Origin: Tenrec ecaudatus | Taxonomy: Eukaryota > Chordata > Mammalia > Afrosoricida > Tenrecidae | Reading direction: 5' to 3' | DNA length: 64,000 bases | Assembly (NCBI RefSeq): GCF_050624435.1 | Contig: NC_134535.1 | Location: forward strand, 129,632,731 to 129,696,730 | In this document: positions 33,868 through 45,755 of the stretch, one piece after another | How positions within the stretch are numbered: the stretch's first letter is position 1 | Layout: the number at the start of each line of letters is the position of its first letter | Translations under genes and position numbers: made by a program | The notes under the pieces: model-generated | Database searches by the model: none | What the model was told of the DNA's origin: nothing | What the model saw: the letters and a program-made list of their open reading frames with translations, nothing else

Positions 33868-34389
33868 TGAGCTAGTTAGTTTATTGTGGCAACCTGGCTG
33901 ATAAACACGTGGGGTTAATTGAAGGGCAGAGGGATAAATGGCTCAGTGAGCCTCGCCTTTCGAGTTCTCGGGTCTCTTGCTTTCTGATGGTCAGACAAGA
34001 ATGCAGCTGCCTCAGCCAGTTCCCCGCTTCAGCTGACAAGGCTCACTTCTTGCAAGACATGCCTGAGGAGAAGCCACATGCATCTACCCAGATGCAGCCC
34101 TGGGTGCTGGAGCAGCCGTGTGGAGACCCTGCCAGCGCTGAGATGTTTACACATTCACTGGCTCAGCTTTCCTCCTGAAGTCGGCGTCGTTGCGTGTGTT
34201 TTGTGAGATGGAGGAGGACTTTGTGGGTTGGTGTTGGACACATGGGTTACTGGGTTAATGTTGGACTTGTGGGCTTGGGCAGCACTGGGTTGGGATGTTT
34301 TCTTGATATGCACGTAACCTTTATATAAAACTCTCTCTTATACATGAGTTTCTGTGGATTTGTTTCTCTAAAGTACTCAGACTAATACA
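33868..34389 (+). mobile_element. Solo LTR, family 1, inserted in an AfroSINE
   Basis: A 522-bp element bounded by TGAGCTAG and CTAATACA (TG...CA) with perfect 5-bp duplications ggtgg (33,863-33,867 and 34,390-34,394). The interrupted SINE resumes on the far side. This is the best evidence that the family consists of LTRs of an endogenous retrovirus-like element. No internal viral genes are seen. Confidence 0.85.
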
Positions 34390-34440
34390 GGTGGACAGCC
34401 TTGGGAACCCAGAATCAAATTGATGGCAAGGGGTTTTGTT
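34390..34440 (+). mobile_element. AfroSINE, 3' remainder after LTR insertion
   Basis: It continues the SINE split by the 33,868-34,389 LTR: acagccttgggaacccagaatc then attgatggcaaggggttttg. Confidence 0.75.
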
Positions 34441-35589
34441 TGGGTTTGGGGTACATAGAGACCTGGGGGAAATTGGACCACCAAAACACTGGAGCCTTAC
34501 TGGGTGGAACATACAGAGAGCAAGATTTCTCTTCCACTTTTCTTTCAACACTGCCCTTAAGGGGCCTCAAAGAGTGGATCCAAAAAAGCTAATCTTTTAA
34601 AATTATTAATCATGTTCTTACTCCAGTATTTTCCTCCAATTGTTTCTCCAGTATTTCCCCAAATTTTGTTGGTCTTCCTTTTTGTGTGTCCCTTACAAGA
34701 CAAAGGAAGATGGCAACAAAGCAATGAATCGCCCCAAAGATTATCTGCAGGGTAATGAAAAGGAATCTTCATAGAAGCAAAGCCTGATGATGACAGCAAA
34801 ACTTTCCTCGGCCCGGGATAGAAAGAGCAGCTCTGGCACATACAGGGGAGGGAGCATGCGAGGTCAAGAATTCAGAGGTTAGAGGTTGGTGGGAAACTAA
34901 AGATAGGAACAAGGAAAATCTGATTTAATTTCTTTTTAAGGGATGTTGGGAGCAGTGCAGAGCCCATGCCCCTTTCTCAAGTGGAGCCCCAGGAGGTGGT
35001 GAGAAGGCACGGCAGGGGCACCTCAATGGATGGCATGAATTGAAGAAGACTGGCTCCTACCTCTTAGGGTTCTCAGCGAGGGCTGACTCTATAGCCTGCA
35101 GCCAGCCATTGGCTTCAGAGGACTTCTGCTCACTTATTGCTAACCCTAACAGTAATTGGGATCCTACTTTAAGAATATTTACCTCTGGGAGCAAACCACC
35201 CATGCAAGGTGGTCATGACAAAATCCGGGATGCATGTCATAGCTCTTATAGAACAGGCCACAGGAACGGTGTGAGGCCTGCTGCTTGTCTGCTGTGCAGC
35301 TGCGTCTGCAAGGCAAACTTCAGTCTGAGACTTGCTTTCATTGTAATCGGGGATCACAACTGTGACAGCCTGGTCGAACAGAACTGACTGAAGGCTGTAT
35401 GCAAAAGCCACCTACCTCCTAGGGGCCCTGTGAGCAGGGCCTGCGAGCCTGAGGGTCACAGCCCCCCCGGAGCATTGCCTTGGTAAGAGCAGCGAGCCCT
35501 GAGTCTGATGCCCACCTAAGGAAAGGGGGACTCAAACTACAGACGGTCTGAGCTTCCGATGCTTTCAGTGCAAACTTCAGTTCTCCTCG

Positions 35590-35850
35590 GGTCTTGTAGT
35601 TTATTAGTTCTTATCTTTGGATCACAAGAGCTTGTGTTCTCCTCCCATGTGGACTTAGCTGATCCCTCACTTAGATGGCTGCTTGTCTTAAGATAAGCCT
35701 TTTAAGACCCCAGACGTCCTTTTTGATAACCCAGCACTATCTGATTTCTTCATCAGCCTTTGCCATAGCACCTATATCTCAGTGACCACTTCATGAGGGT
35801 CCCAATGTAAGAAGTAATTATAGATTAGCATTTATGATTAAGTGTGAACC
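35590..35850 (-). mobile_element. LINE 3' UTR fragment, antisense
   Basis: The blocks tcccatgtggactta, cacttagatggctgcttgtc, ttttaagaccccagacg and cttcatcagcctttgcc appear in the same order as at 41,895-42,030, showing the same repeat family. Confidence 0.55.
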
Positions 35851-36148
35851 CCAAATCCATCATTCACATATGTAAAGTTTATATATATCCTTGGTTCATC
35901 TTAGAGACGGCATTGTCAACTTGTTGAGAAATAATTTAAATAATATCCATGAGATATGTGATAACACTACTAATAATATCATTAGTCTAGCCCATAGTAT
36001 AGGTTTTAAAATAGCATTGACAAAAGGAAGATGTGCCTATGTGGGAAAGCTCTTTAGACTCAAATGCATGGACGCTCATTTGTACAGGTTTAAAAAGTTA
36101 AGTAACTGAACCCTACTGTTTAACAAGCAATTAGTTAAATACTGTGAT

Positions 36149-36753
36149 TGTTGGGGTTAGTATGCCTACCTGGCCAATAGGATAAATGGCTCTGCAAGGC
36201 ACACTCCACCCCCCTCTTGCTTGCTCTCTGGTGATCAGACTAGTGTGCTGCTGCTTTGGCTAGCTCTCTGCCTCAACCAGTGAGCTACACAACCTGTGGG
36301 CCAAGCCAACCCATGGATTGTCTAGAGCTTGAGGTTTCTTCGAGACCTACCTCGCCACACTGCCTGTGCGTACATCATCAGAGCTTGAGGCTGGTGGATC
36401 CTGTCACCTTGCATTGCTTCAGTTCACTGTCCCATCTGGACCTGCTTCCATGAGCTCCTGACTGTTGGTGACCCACCCTGCTATCTGCTGCCTATGGGCA
36501 AACGCTGCCTGCTTTGCCCCAGGGAGAACTCCACTGTTGGCTTCCTTGACCTTGGACTGGGAGCCCACATGCTAAAGGACTTCCAGTATATTAACTGTTC
36601 TAGGGAATTAAGTTGAACCGAGCCCTCTGTACTACTGTGTGGACTAATTAGCTGCTATATTCCTTCTCAATGTGTAGACCTATACTCTTATGTATGTATA
36701 ATCATAAATGTGCTGGTTTTGTTTCTCTAGAGAATCCTGCCTAATATGGCACA
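36149..36753 (+). mobile_element. Solo LTR-like element, MaLR-like layout
   Basis: An element of about 605 bp from TGTTGGGGTTAG to CTAATATGGCACA, ending with tttgtttctctagagaatcctg, the type of end seen in family 1. The flanks gtgat and gtgca match only partly. No coding sequence is present. The family is not identified. Confidence 0.5.
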
Positions 36754-37639
36754 GTGCAAAAATTCACTAAGGCAAGGCTATGTCTGTAGGACTAAGGTCA
36801 CAAAAAAAAAAAAGAAAGAAAAAAAAGAGCATTTCAGTCTATAGGAGTCTTAAGTTGCCAATTATTGAATGTCCCCCAAATTTTCAGGCCTCTCCCCTGA
36901 GCTGTTGAGACCAATGAGCGCAGGAACCTAGCCCTGGGAAAGTCCATGCTCAAGAAACATGTGTTGGATAAGGTGTTCTCAGTACACAATGCCTGGCTTC
37001 TAACCTGTTCTCCTCTATTGAATGAAGGAGCCACTCCTAGGAGCCCCACATGCGCAAAGGGATGGTGGGAAGCCATACGTTTTAATGGACGGGTTGATTC
37101 TGACTCAGTCATACTTAGTCTGTTTGCAACAAGACCAAGTACTGTCCAGTTTGATGCCTGAGAGTATGGACATAGAGTTTAGCCATGAATGTGAAGTTGA
37201 GAAAGATTTTATTGAGGCAGGGAAAGAACACCCGGGAGGGAAGGGAGAGCAGAGAAAGGGACAGGAGCATCTTGAGCCCCTGGGGTAGGTTCCGAGACAC
37301 AACCAGTTAGGTCAGGGAGATTGTGCCTGGCAGTGAGGCAGTGGGACGTATATAGGGTTTGAGCCAAGGACGTATGTTCTGATAAGGGGAAGGCCTTCGG
37401 GTGCTGCAGTTGCAGGGTCTGATTCAGGGTGTACTCTGTGAGTAAATCATCCTGGAACCCTGAGGGAAGGGGCTGTACAGACCCGGCCCGGAGAGATGAG
37501 CTCCTTGGAACGCTGGAGGCAGGGACTGTACAGTCCAGCTCTGGCCTTGAGAGGTGGGGGGAAGGGGGCCACACAGTCCAGCAGGCTATGTTTCGGGAGA
37601 GCTGGGCGAAGCGGCTGCATGGTCCGGACCTGGCCCAAA

Positions 37640-37890
37640 CATCACCATCCTCACAATGGTTATGTCTGAGCCCATTGTTGCAGCCACTGTGTCGACCCAT
37701 CTTGTTGAGGGCCTCCCCCTCCTTTGCTGACCCTCCACTTCACCAAGCATGATGTCCTTCCTTCTCCAGGGACTGGTCTCTTGTGACATTATGTGTAAAG
37801 TATGTAAGACGAAATCTCATTATCTTTGCCTCAAAGGGGCACCCTAGTCTTATGTTTTCCAACACAGATCTGTTTGTCCTTTAGGCAAAG
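37640..37890 (-). mobile_element. RTE-type LINE fragment, antisense
   Basis: On the minus strand, readable peptide pieces include RRGRPSTRWVDTVAATMGS and ITIVRMV, the conserved C-terminal end of RTE ORF2. The fragment is short, and no complete reverse-transcriptase domain remains. Confidence 0.75.
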
Positions 37891-38009
37891 GGACCACTGT
37901 GAAAGTGGCAGGGTTTCCTTCTGTGGTGCATCATAAGGTCACTATGGGTAGGGGCCTACTCACTCTGGGGCACCTAACAATGAATTAGCCAGGAATGAGA
38001 ACAGACTCA

Positions 38010-39130
38010 CTCTCAGGCAGAGGGCATTAGAAAGGGATTACTACCACTCCCTTGAGCAGCCCCCTTTGGGGGCTTGCCTGGGAGTGTCCCTGATGGATAT
38101 TAGGGTACCGGTAAAGCACAGTCATGAGTCATGCTCTGACTGCCTTGGCTGGAGGGCCCTAGACCAATCTTCTAAGCTCTTCTGTCTACCTTAATATCCG
38201 TGTCTTAATCATCTTTCTGTAGTCCCATCCAACCAACAACCGAAGATTGATGTATTGCTTTGCCTTCAATCAGGCTTCTGCGACAGCTCCCTTTGTCCTC
38301 TGTAATAGAACTGACATTCTGAGCACCCCATTTGCAGAAGGCTATGGATGACCGTGAAAACTTATTTGCAGAATACCCAAGTAGATTAAGCTTCTACTGA
38401 ACTCCTTCACATCATTAACCAGGGATGTAAGTAATCTTGCCCGGAGGCAGACCGAATTGGAGAGTGGACTGCCTCCACCCAGTTTAGGGAGAGGCAGTCT
38501 CTCTTAGAGGCTTACCTGGCTGTGTCCTTAATGGGACCAATGTCCTTCCTGTACAATGTTCAGTACCAGGACTCAAATATGGGCATGGGTCATACTCTTC
38601 CTGCCTTGGTTGGAAGGCTCTGGATCAATCCTCTAAGATCCTCTATGTAACGTAGTGTATGTGCCCCAATCGTGGTCCTCTTTCCACCTCTGTAGTCCCC
38701 GCAAGTGTAGCTGTGATGTACTGGTCTGCCACCAACTGACTTTGTGAGTGCCCTTTATTCCATGCCTTTGCCGGTGTCCTGACTCTGACACCTAGGACAC
38801 CACTGTGGTGGTGGCTTCGTGCCAATGGCTCCCCTCACCTGGATAATGCGTCTGTCTTCATGTCGCCTTTGACCCTCTTAAGATTTAATAAATGTTCACC
38901 TTAAATTACAGTTGAGATTTGGGGTGTCCCCTCAAACACCTCCCGGATCCCGATGGAGCCACTGGTTTTCTGTAAACTCGTGCATGCTGTTATAACCTCC
39001 TGCTGCTGATATCCCGATCACATGGATTGTCCCCTCTTATCTTTCTCCTTTATAGACTTTATAAATGCTTTCCTTTAATTAAACTCAAGATGTGGGGCCT
39101 CCTTAGTCTACTAAACACATTCCCACAATA
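38010..39130 (+). repeat. Two adjacent copies of an LTR-like repeat (family 4)
   Basis: The segment near 38,010-38,330 and the one near 38,440-38,960 share an ordered series of motifs: ccctgatggat / cccttaatggga, ctgccttgg...ggagggc, agaccaatcttctaag / ggatcaatcctctaag and gtagtccc. Downstream are ttaataaatg and a second tttaattaaactc end resembling an LTR R-U5. The boundaries are uncertain. Confidence 0.45.
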
Positions 39131-39423
39131 AGTAAGTGAAGTAAGTTTAGCAGGTGCTAGACAGTGGCAGGACTCTTTTTTTTTTAAACATTTTATTAGG
39201 GACTCATACAACTCTTATCACAATAATTGACAACCTGCCCCCACCCCCCGGCTGCCCCTTTCGGATCTGTTGTTACCAGAACTTCCGTTTCCCAAGAGAG
39301 GAGTTAAAACGCTGACTTCTTTGTGAAATTGCTCATCTTTAAATAAGGGCAAGTACCATAAGTCTAAGATGACTTAAGTCACTGTGGAAGACCAGTGAAA
39401 TGTTATCTGTAGGTTGGATCAAG

Positions 39424-39618
39424 GGACCCTCGTGGCACAGTGGTGATGAGTTTGGCGGCTATCTGGAAAGTCAATAGTTCGAAACCACCAGTCGCTCCAG
39501 AGGAGAAAGATGGGACTTTCTACTCCTGTAAGTAGTCACTGCCTTGTAAACTCACTGGAGCAATTCTACCCTCTCCTACGGGGTTGCTCTGAGCCATAAG
39601 ATAGCACTGAGTTTTACA
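39424..39618 (+). mobile_element. AfroSINE, first of four in a row
   Basis: gaccctcgtggcacagtgg head, gttcgaaaccaccagtcgctc, caattctaccctctcctac and gatagcactgagtttt tail. Confidence 0.85.
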
Positions 39619-39629
39619 GGCCAGATTAA

Positions 39630-39834
39630 AGAGTCCTGGAGGTGCAGTAAGGCACTCTGGTGGTAAGTGGTTATGCATTGATATGTTAACCATCCAGCTC
39701 CCAGGGAGAAAAATGGAGCTTTCTACTACCTTAAAGAGTGACAGTCTCAGAAATCCACAGGGACAGTTCTGCCCTGTCCTAGAGGGTCGCTGTGAGTCAG
39801 CATCGACTCCATGGCAGGAAGTTTGAGTTTGGTT
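39630..39834 (+). mobile_element. AfroSINE, second of four
   Basis: gagtcctggaggtgcagtaag head, cagaaatccacagggacag and gagtcagcatcgactccatgg tail. Confidence 0.85.
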
Positions 39835-40036
39835 CTTTGGTGTCTCAGTGGGTTAAGCGCTCTGCAGCTAACCCAAAGGGGGGCAGTGTGAACCCACCAG
39901 CTACTCCGCAGCACAAACCGGTACCAGTCTGCTCCTGTGCCCACGGGCAGCCTGGGCAACCCTGCAGGGCAATTTGTCTTGGAGGGTCACTACACTATGA
40001 GTCAGAATTGACTCCAGGGCAGTGGGGTGGGGTTCT
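39835..40036 (+). mobile_element. AfroSINE, third of four
   Basis: tcagtgggttaagcgctctg, gcagtgtgaacccaccagc and gagtcagaattgactccaggg tail. Confidence 0.8.
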
Positions 40037-40124
40037 GTTGTAGGCTGCATTCCCCTGCAGGCCACCTCTGGATTAGAAATTTCAAAGAATCAGGAAAGGC
40101 GAAGAATAAGTTGCCCCCGGTGGT

Positions 40125-40292
40125 CCAGGAGCCCTGGAAGTGTAGTGGTTGTGTTGGGCTGTGATCTGCATGGTTGGCAGTTCAAAACCACTGGGAAGCT
40201 CTGAGGGAGAAAGACAGCAACCTTCTTGGGAACCCACAGGAGGTGGCTATGAGTCAGCAGTGACTCGATGGCAGGGAGTCTGGTTCTGGTGT
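40125..40292 (+). mobile_element. AfroSINE, fourth of four
   Basis: ggagccctggaagtgtagtgg head, ggttggcagttcaaaaccac and cagtgactcgatggcaggg tail. Confidence 0.85.
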
Positions 40293-41169
40293 TCGCCCCT
40301 GGAGGTAGTTGGAACCATGGGTGGTGGCGGGTAGGTAGAAAGCTGGGGTGGGGGAAGACCTGGGCTCCCTTCCTAGCCTTTGCACTTCACATGCAGCCAG
40401 CACTCCCTCAGCGTTGTCGGAGTGGGGTGTTTGCTGTTAACTGGGAACAGGTTTCCATGGTGTTTACAGACTGAACGGGGCGAGGGAAGAAGGACGGGCG
40501 ATGCATTTCTGAATATCCACCGGTGAAATCTCTATGGATCCACAAGTCACCCCGGGCCAACGCAGGGTGGGAAGGGCTGTGTTCAGCAGCACGTAGGACG
40601 GCTGCAAGGCAGAGGCGACTGCAGGGCAGCCCTTTCAGGTTGACACAGGGTGATACCAGGTAGGAAGGAGACCGTGGCCATCTGCGCTGGGAAAAGCCCC
40701 ACGCTCGTTTCCCAGATGGTATCAAGGGAGTTGGTCCTGCCTGACAGACAGGAGGCTCCACTGGAGGACAGCGCCTCCTCCCACCGGCCACCTGGCTCTC
40801 TGTGGAAATTTCCTATCTGGGGCCTTAGTACCACCTAGTGGATGTCACAGGAAGAGCTGTCAGTTTCCACCTCCGGATGGGTGAGCACAAAGCCTCGGAC
40901 AGTAAATGCACCCGAGAAATTTCCCAACGGACCTGGTGAGGATGGCAGGAGAGGAGAGCCACAGAGAAAGCCAGAGGCCCGCAAATCATTACAAAAAAAA
41001 ACGTCGCTGCCTTGTCTGGGGTAGGCATAAACTCCGGGCAGCAGTAGGGTCATGGCAAGGTGGAGGGAAATCAGTGGAACTTGGCCTGGATGCCCTTTCA
41101 GGGGACACAGTGGTCAGAACTGATGGAAACCACCTCCCCTGGCAGCCCAAGGAGACTGCGAGTCATGCA

Positions 41170-43850
41170 CCATCTTTTTTGTTTGTTTGAAATACTTTTT
41201 CTGGGGGCTCTTACATCTCTTATCACAATCCATACATTCACCCAGTGTGTCAAGCACATTTGCACATATGCTGCCATCATCATTTTCAAAGCATTCTCTT
41301 CCCACTTAAGCCTCTGATATCAGTTCCCCATTTCTTCCCCCTCCCTCTCCTGCCAACCCTACCTTAAGAACCCTTGATAAGTTATAGATTATCATTTTCA
41401 TATCTTACATTGTCCTCCGTTGCCTCTCACCCACTTCTGTTATTCGTCCCACTGGGAGTTATAGATGGATCCTTGTGACTGATTCCCTCTCTCTCCTCAC
41501 CCTCCCCTATTCCTCCGGTATCTCTACTCTCATTGTTGACCCAAAGAGGTTTATCTATCCTGGATTCCCTGTTTCGGGCTCTTATCTGTAGCAGTGTGCA
41601 GGTTCTGGTCTAATCCAATTTGTAAGGTAGAATTGAGGTCATGATAGTGGGGGGAAGGAAGCACCAAAGAACTAGAGGAAAGTTGGGTTGTTTCGTTGGT
41701 GCTACACTGCACCCTGACTGGTTCATCTCTTCTCTGTGACCCCTCTGTGAGGGGATGTCCAATTGTCTACAGATGGGCATTGGGTCTCCACTCCATGCAC
41801 ACACCCCCCATCTACATTGGGTATGATTTTGTTCCAGGTCTTAGATAGCTGATGCCTGATCCCATCGACACCTCGTGATCACACAGGCTGGTGTGCTTCT
41901 TCCATGTGGGCTTTGTTGCTTCTCAGCTAGATAGCCGCTTGTTTATCTTCAAGCCTTTAAGACCCCAGTTGCTAGATCTTTTGATAGCCGGGCACCATCA
42001 GCTTTCTTCATCACATTTGCACCCATTTTGTCTTCAGCAATAGTGTTGGGAAGGTGAGCATCCCAGAATGCCGGATTATTAAAACAAAGTGTTCTTTTGT
42101 TGAGGGAGTACTTGATTTGAGACCCAATGTCCATCTGCAACCTTAATTCTTATCATACAGATTTGTACCTAGTTCTATTCCCCTCTTGATATATATATTT
42201 ACATATGCACATGCCTGTATTTAGACCTCTATAAATGTCCTTTGCCTCTTGGTTCTTTCTTCTACTTCCTTTTACTTTCCTCATGTCCCACCATCATGTT
42301 CAGCCTTCATTTGAGTTTAGTAATTCCTCGCTGCTACATTGCCTTTGATTAAGCCCCACTAGGCATTCCACGCCCTTCTACTGATTTTAGTTCACTTGTT
42401 GCCTTGTCCCTGAGTTGGTTCCTCCCCTCCCCCTTCCTTTCTCCCACTTCCCCTTCTGCTGTATTTCCCCAGAACCATTGATTCCGTTCTTTTCATCTCC
42501 GAATGATTTATCCCGCCTATTTTATCTAGACAGACATGCAGATACATTAATAAACACAAAAAACAACCAAGCCAAAGAAAACAACACATATAAATGAAAT
42601 ATCAACAAAATAAAACAAATAAAAGCCAAATAAAACAACACATATAAATGAAATATCAACAAAATAAAACAAATAAAAGCCAAATAAAACAACAAAGGAA
42701 GCCAAGACCAACAAACCAATAAAACAACAAAAAGAAAGCCACTGACAAAAATGGGAAAGCCTATAAATAGTTCAAGGTCTGTTTACGAGTGTTTTCCAGT
42801 TGAGTGTGATGGGGTTCCACACTGTCTCCAAAGTGTATTTTGGGGATTTCCTGGGATTTCCTCACTTTGCTCCCCTTGCTGCTCTGTTGCATGTCCTTAG
42901 TGTTTCGCCCCAGAGTGATGGGGTCAGATTGTGCACAATTCCTGCACTGTGTCTCCAGTGTTGTTCCCTGCAGTGCTATGGTTCAGTGAGGGACGTCGTG
43001 TCCCATGGTGGGGCCGGCCCTATGGTCCTCTCTGTGTGTTGTCTGCTCTGAGCAGGAATACTGTCCTTGGGGCTTGGTGGGCCAGATGTCCTTCCCTCCC
43101 TCTCCATCCCTCTTCATTTCTCCTGTGTGCTCTTATCAGACATGTCCCTCTCCCCAAGTTGTAGCCCCAGTGATGTCCTCTGACATGCATTCTTCTGAGG
43201 GGGGGGGCGGGGACTGTCCACATAGTGGGGATTGGGGCCGGCCCCTTGGATCTTTCTGTTGGTTCCCTGGCACATGCCGGTATGCTGTATTCCCGTCTTG
43301 GTACATCGGGTTGAAGCCTGGTCTCTCTCTCCTTCTCCTGTGGAGATATAAACAATACCCTCCCCTTGGGTGGGGTGGGGTGGGTTAGTGCCCTGCTCCA
43401 CCCCCTACCAATGTCTTTTTAAAAATCTTTCTTTCCCCCCTTTATTTAGTTGGCTGCCATATGTATCCCTGGATTGGGTTTGGTCCCTCCCCCATAGTTG
43501 CTGGGCCTCACCCCAGGAATGCATGTATATAATAGCTTTTGCCTTGGTTTTTTTTTCTAAAGCTTACCTCAGTGGGCTCATGTTGTATTTGTGCTTTTGA
43601 TGCCCCATCTTTTCTCCAAATCCCCACCCTGGCGGCTCAAAGGCTCACAAGACTTGTTTCTGTAGCCATGGCATGGGTTCCCACTCAGGGCATGATGTGT
43701 GTCAGGGTGAACTGCACATACCCCATGCTGTTCCCAATGACCGGATTTTCGGAAACCGATGGCAAAGCCTTTGTTCCCAGGCACCTCTGGTAGACTCAAA
43801 TCTCCAGGCTTTCACAAAGCTGTGGGGTGTCTGACTGTTCGCCCCACCCC
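41170..43850 (-). mobile_element. Long antisense LINE 3' segment (about 2.7 kb, non-coding)
   Basis: It begins with tttgaaatactttttctggggg (the reverse of an A-tail and AATAAA-type end) and carries all blocks seen in the shorter fragments: tcacaatccatacattc, gctgccatcatcattttc, gacacctcgtgatcaca, aagaccccag and cgggcaccatcagc. A 54-bp tandem repeat lies inside. No reverse-transcriptase motif is visible in any frame. The right boundary is a guess. Confidence 0.5.
42581..42690. repeat. Tandem repeat, 54-bp period, about two copies
   Basis: The unit starting acaacacatataaatgaaat at 42,581 recurs unchanged at 42,635, so the duplication is recent. It is A-rich and lies inside the long antisense LINE segment. 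Confidence 0.85.
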
Positions 43851-43864
43851 AAGACTCCCAGGAA

Positions 43865-44010
43865 AAATCAGATAGCCCATGGCCATTGAACCCATTCTGA
43901 CTCAGAGGGAGGCTTTATGCCTGAGGGAGAACAGACAGCCTCACCTTTCTCCTACTGAGTACATAATGGCTTTGAACTGCTGATCCTGAAGTTAGCAATG
44001 CTCCTTAGAC
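43865..44010 (-). mobile_element. AfroSINE, antisense, diverged
   Basis: attgaacccattctgactcag, cctcacctttctcctactgag and ctttgaactgctgatcctg. Confidence 0.65.
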
Positions 44011-44149
44011 AACGCAGCACCAATAAACATGAAACCAAATTCACTGTTATTGTGGCTGGAGAGCCGGAGCTGGCCCGGGATCCTGAGCAGTTTTTCTTCT
44101 CTTGGCTGTGGGAACCGAGGTCAGTCAGTTTCCAAGGACGTCCTCAGCC

Positions 44150-44498
44150 AGCATCCCCTTCCACCCCCCAACATCAGAATGATAGTCCCGTGGGGACTGG
44201 AAGAGGGGCAGGGAGGCGGCCGATAGCATGGATAACTATATACCCCACCCAAGGGGGTGAACAACAGAACGGTATGTGAAAGGCGATAGCGGATGGTGTA
44301 AGATGCAGGGTAGACAGACAGACAGACAAGGGTTCCTGGGGGGTTGGGTAGGGATAAATGGGAGCTGATCTCGAGGAGTGCAAGAAAGGACATGTTTGGA
44401 AACTGACTGTGGTAGCAATTGTACAGTCCTGCTTGATGTGACAGAACTATGAAATGTTATCACGTCTGTAAGAGCTCCCAATAAAATGACTAAAAAAA
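44150..44498 (+). mobile_element. A-tailed retroposon 3' end
   Basis: It ends tgtaagagctcccaataaaatgac then an A-run at 44,490-44,500. The body (ccacccaagggggtgaacaac, ggcgatagcgg, gggataaatgggagctgatc) differs from the other LINE tails, so it is a separate family. It is followed directly by an antisense AfroSINE. Confidence 0.5.
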
Positions 44499-44501
44499 AG
44501 A

Positions 44502-44716
44502 AATTCAGTCATCGAGTTGATTCTGACTCAAGATCGATTCCGACTCACAGCAACGCTGTCGGGCAGGGTCAAACTGCCCTGGCGGGTTTCTGCGAGTACA
44601 ACTCTTTATAGGAGTAGAAAGCTTTGCCTTCCTCCAAAGGGGCGCCTGGTGGTTTCAAACTGCTGGCCATGGCCCTTAGCAGCCTAACGTGTAACCTTCA
44701 TGCCACCAAGGCTCCA
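44502..44716 (-). mobile_element. AfroSINE, antisense, full length
   Basis: gattccgactcacagcaac, ataggagtagaaagctttgcc, tggtttcaaactgctggcc and catgccaccaaggctcc. The tail region is partly duplicated at its left end. Confidence 0.9.
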
Positions 44717-45574
44717 TGAGCTAAGTACTAAGCCCAGATCAACGTTGGCGGCCGACTTCACCCCTTTCCACAAGCAGCATCCGTGTGCATGCCCTTTCAA
44801 ATCCACTGTATTGGGTGCGCTGGTCAGTCGACGTGACTGGCCGTTTCCCCTCCGTTCTTTCCATCCTGTTACTTGGAAAGCCTCCATCTCTGTTTATCTG
44901 CTCTCTCTGCGCTATACTGACACCAACGAACATCTTCTCCAAACCAGTGTTTTCCTAAAATCCGCTTGCTTGAGGATACCTGGTCTCAGGGCCCTCCCCA
45001 GCCTGAATGCGCCCCCTCCCATGCCTCCGTGCCAGTGCGTCTGTCTCCATTCTCCTTTGCTGATGGGTATCTGTGGGTTTCACAGGTCCCAGGTGTGCAA
45101 CATGGAACACACGCTGTTTCCTCTGCCCTTCACCTGAAAGCCCGGGGGAGGCTGAGCCATGGAGGTCCTGCCAGCCCTGCACTTCAGCCTCATCTTGGTG
45201 TTCTGAAACGTCACACCCACCCAAGCCAACACAGTTCCTGCCAAGTAGACCTGCTTCTCAGGGTGTGAGCTCCATGCATGCTCTGGGGGAAGGAGGCCCG
45301 CGGGGCTGTCTCCTAAGGCAACTCATGGTTCGCAGCCACTCTGCACCACCTCCGCCCACACCAAGCCAGGACTTTTGTCACGCTGGCCTCCAGTCTCCGT
45401 GCTGCTGTGGGAGAAGGTGGCATCCTAGCTGGGGAGCCTTTCCTTCTGCACAGCGTGTCGAGGCTGCAGCGACACCACCTGCATGGTTTCCGGGGACTAT
45501 TGGTGGCGCCTGTGGGTACTGACATCCAGATCTCTGGAAGTTTGTGAGGAAGACCACCAGCACTCACTGGAACA

Positions 45575-45755
45575 CACGAAGTCTATGTCATTGAGTCAAT
45601 TGTCCGACGGCTCCTGTGGGTTTTCAAGAATGCCTGCTCTTGACGGGAGCAGAAAGCCTCATCCTTCTCCCATGAAGCGACTAGGGGCTTTGAACCACTG
45701 ACCTCGGGGTAAACAATCTTGTGTGTAACCTGCTACTTGACGAGGGCTCCTTGGG
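45575..45755 (-). mobile_element. AfroSINE, antisense
   Basis: gggagcagaaagcctcatcc, ctttgaaccactgacctcgg and acttgacgagggctcc. Confidence 0.8.

Noticed and set aside
39424-40292. Regularly spaced similar units resembling a repeat array such as CRISPR
   Set aside because: The units are about 200-bp SINEs with diverged sequence, not short identical repeats with unique spacers, and this is a vertebrate genome.
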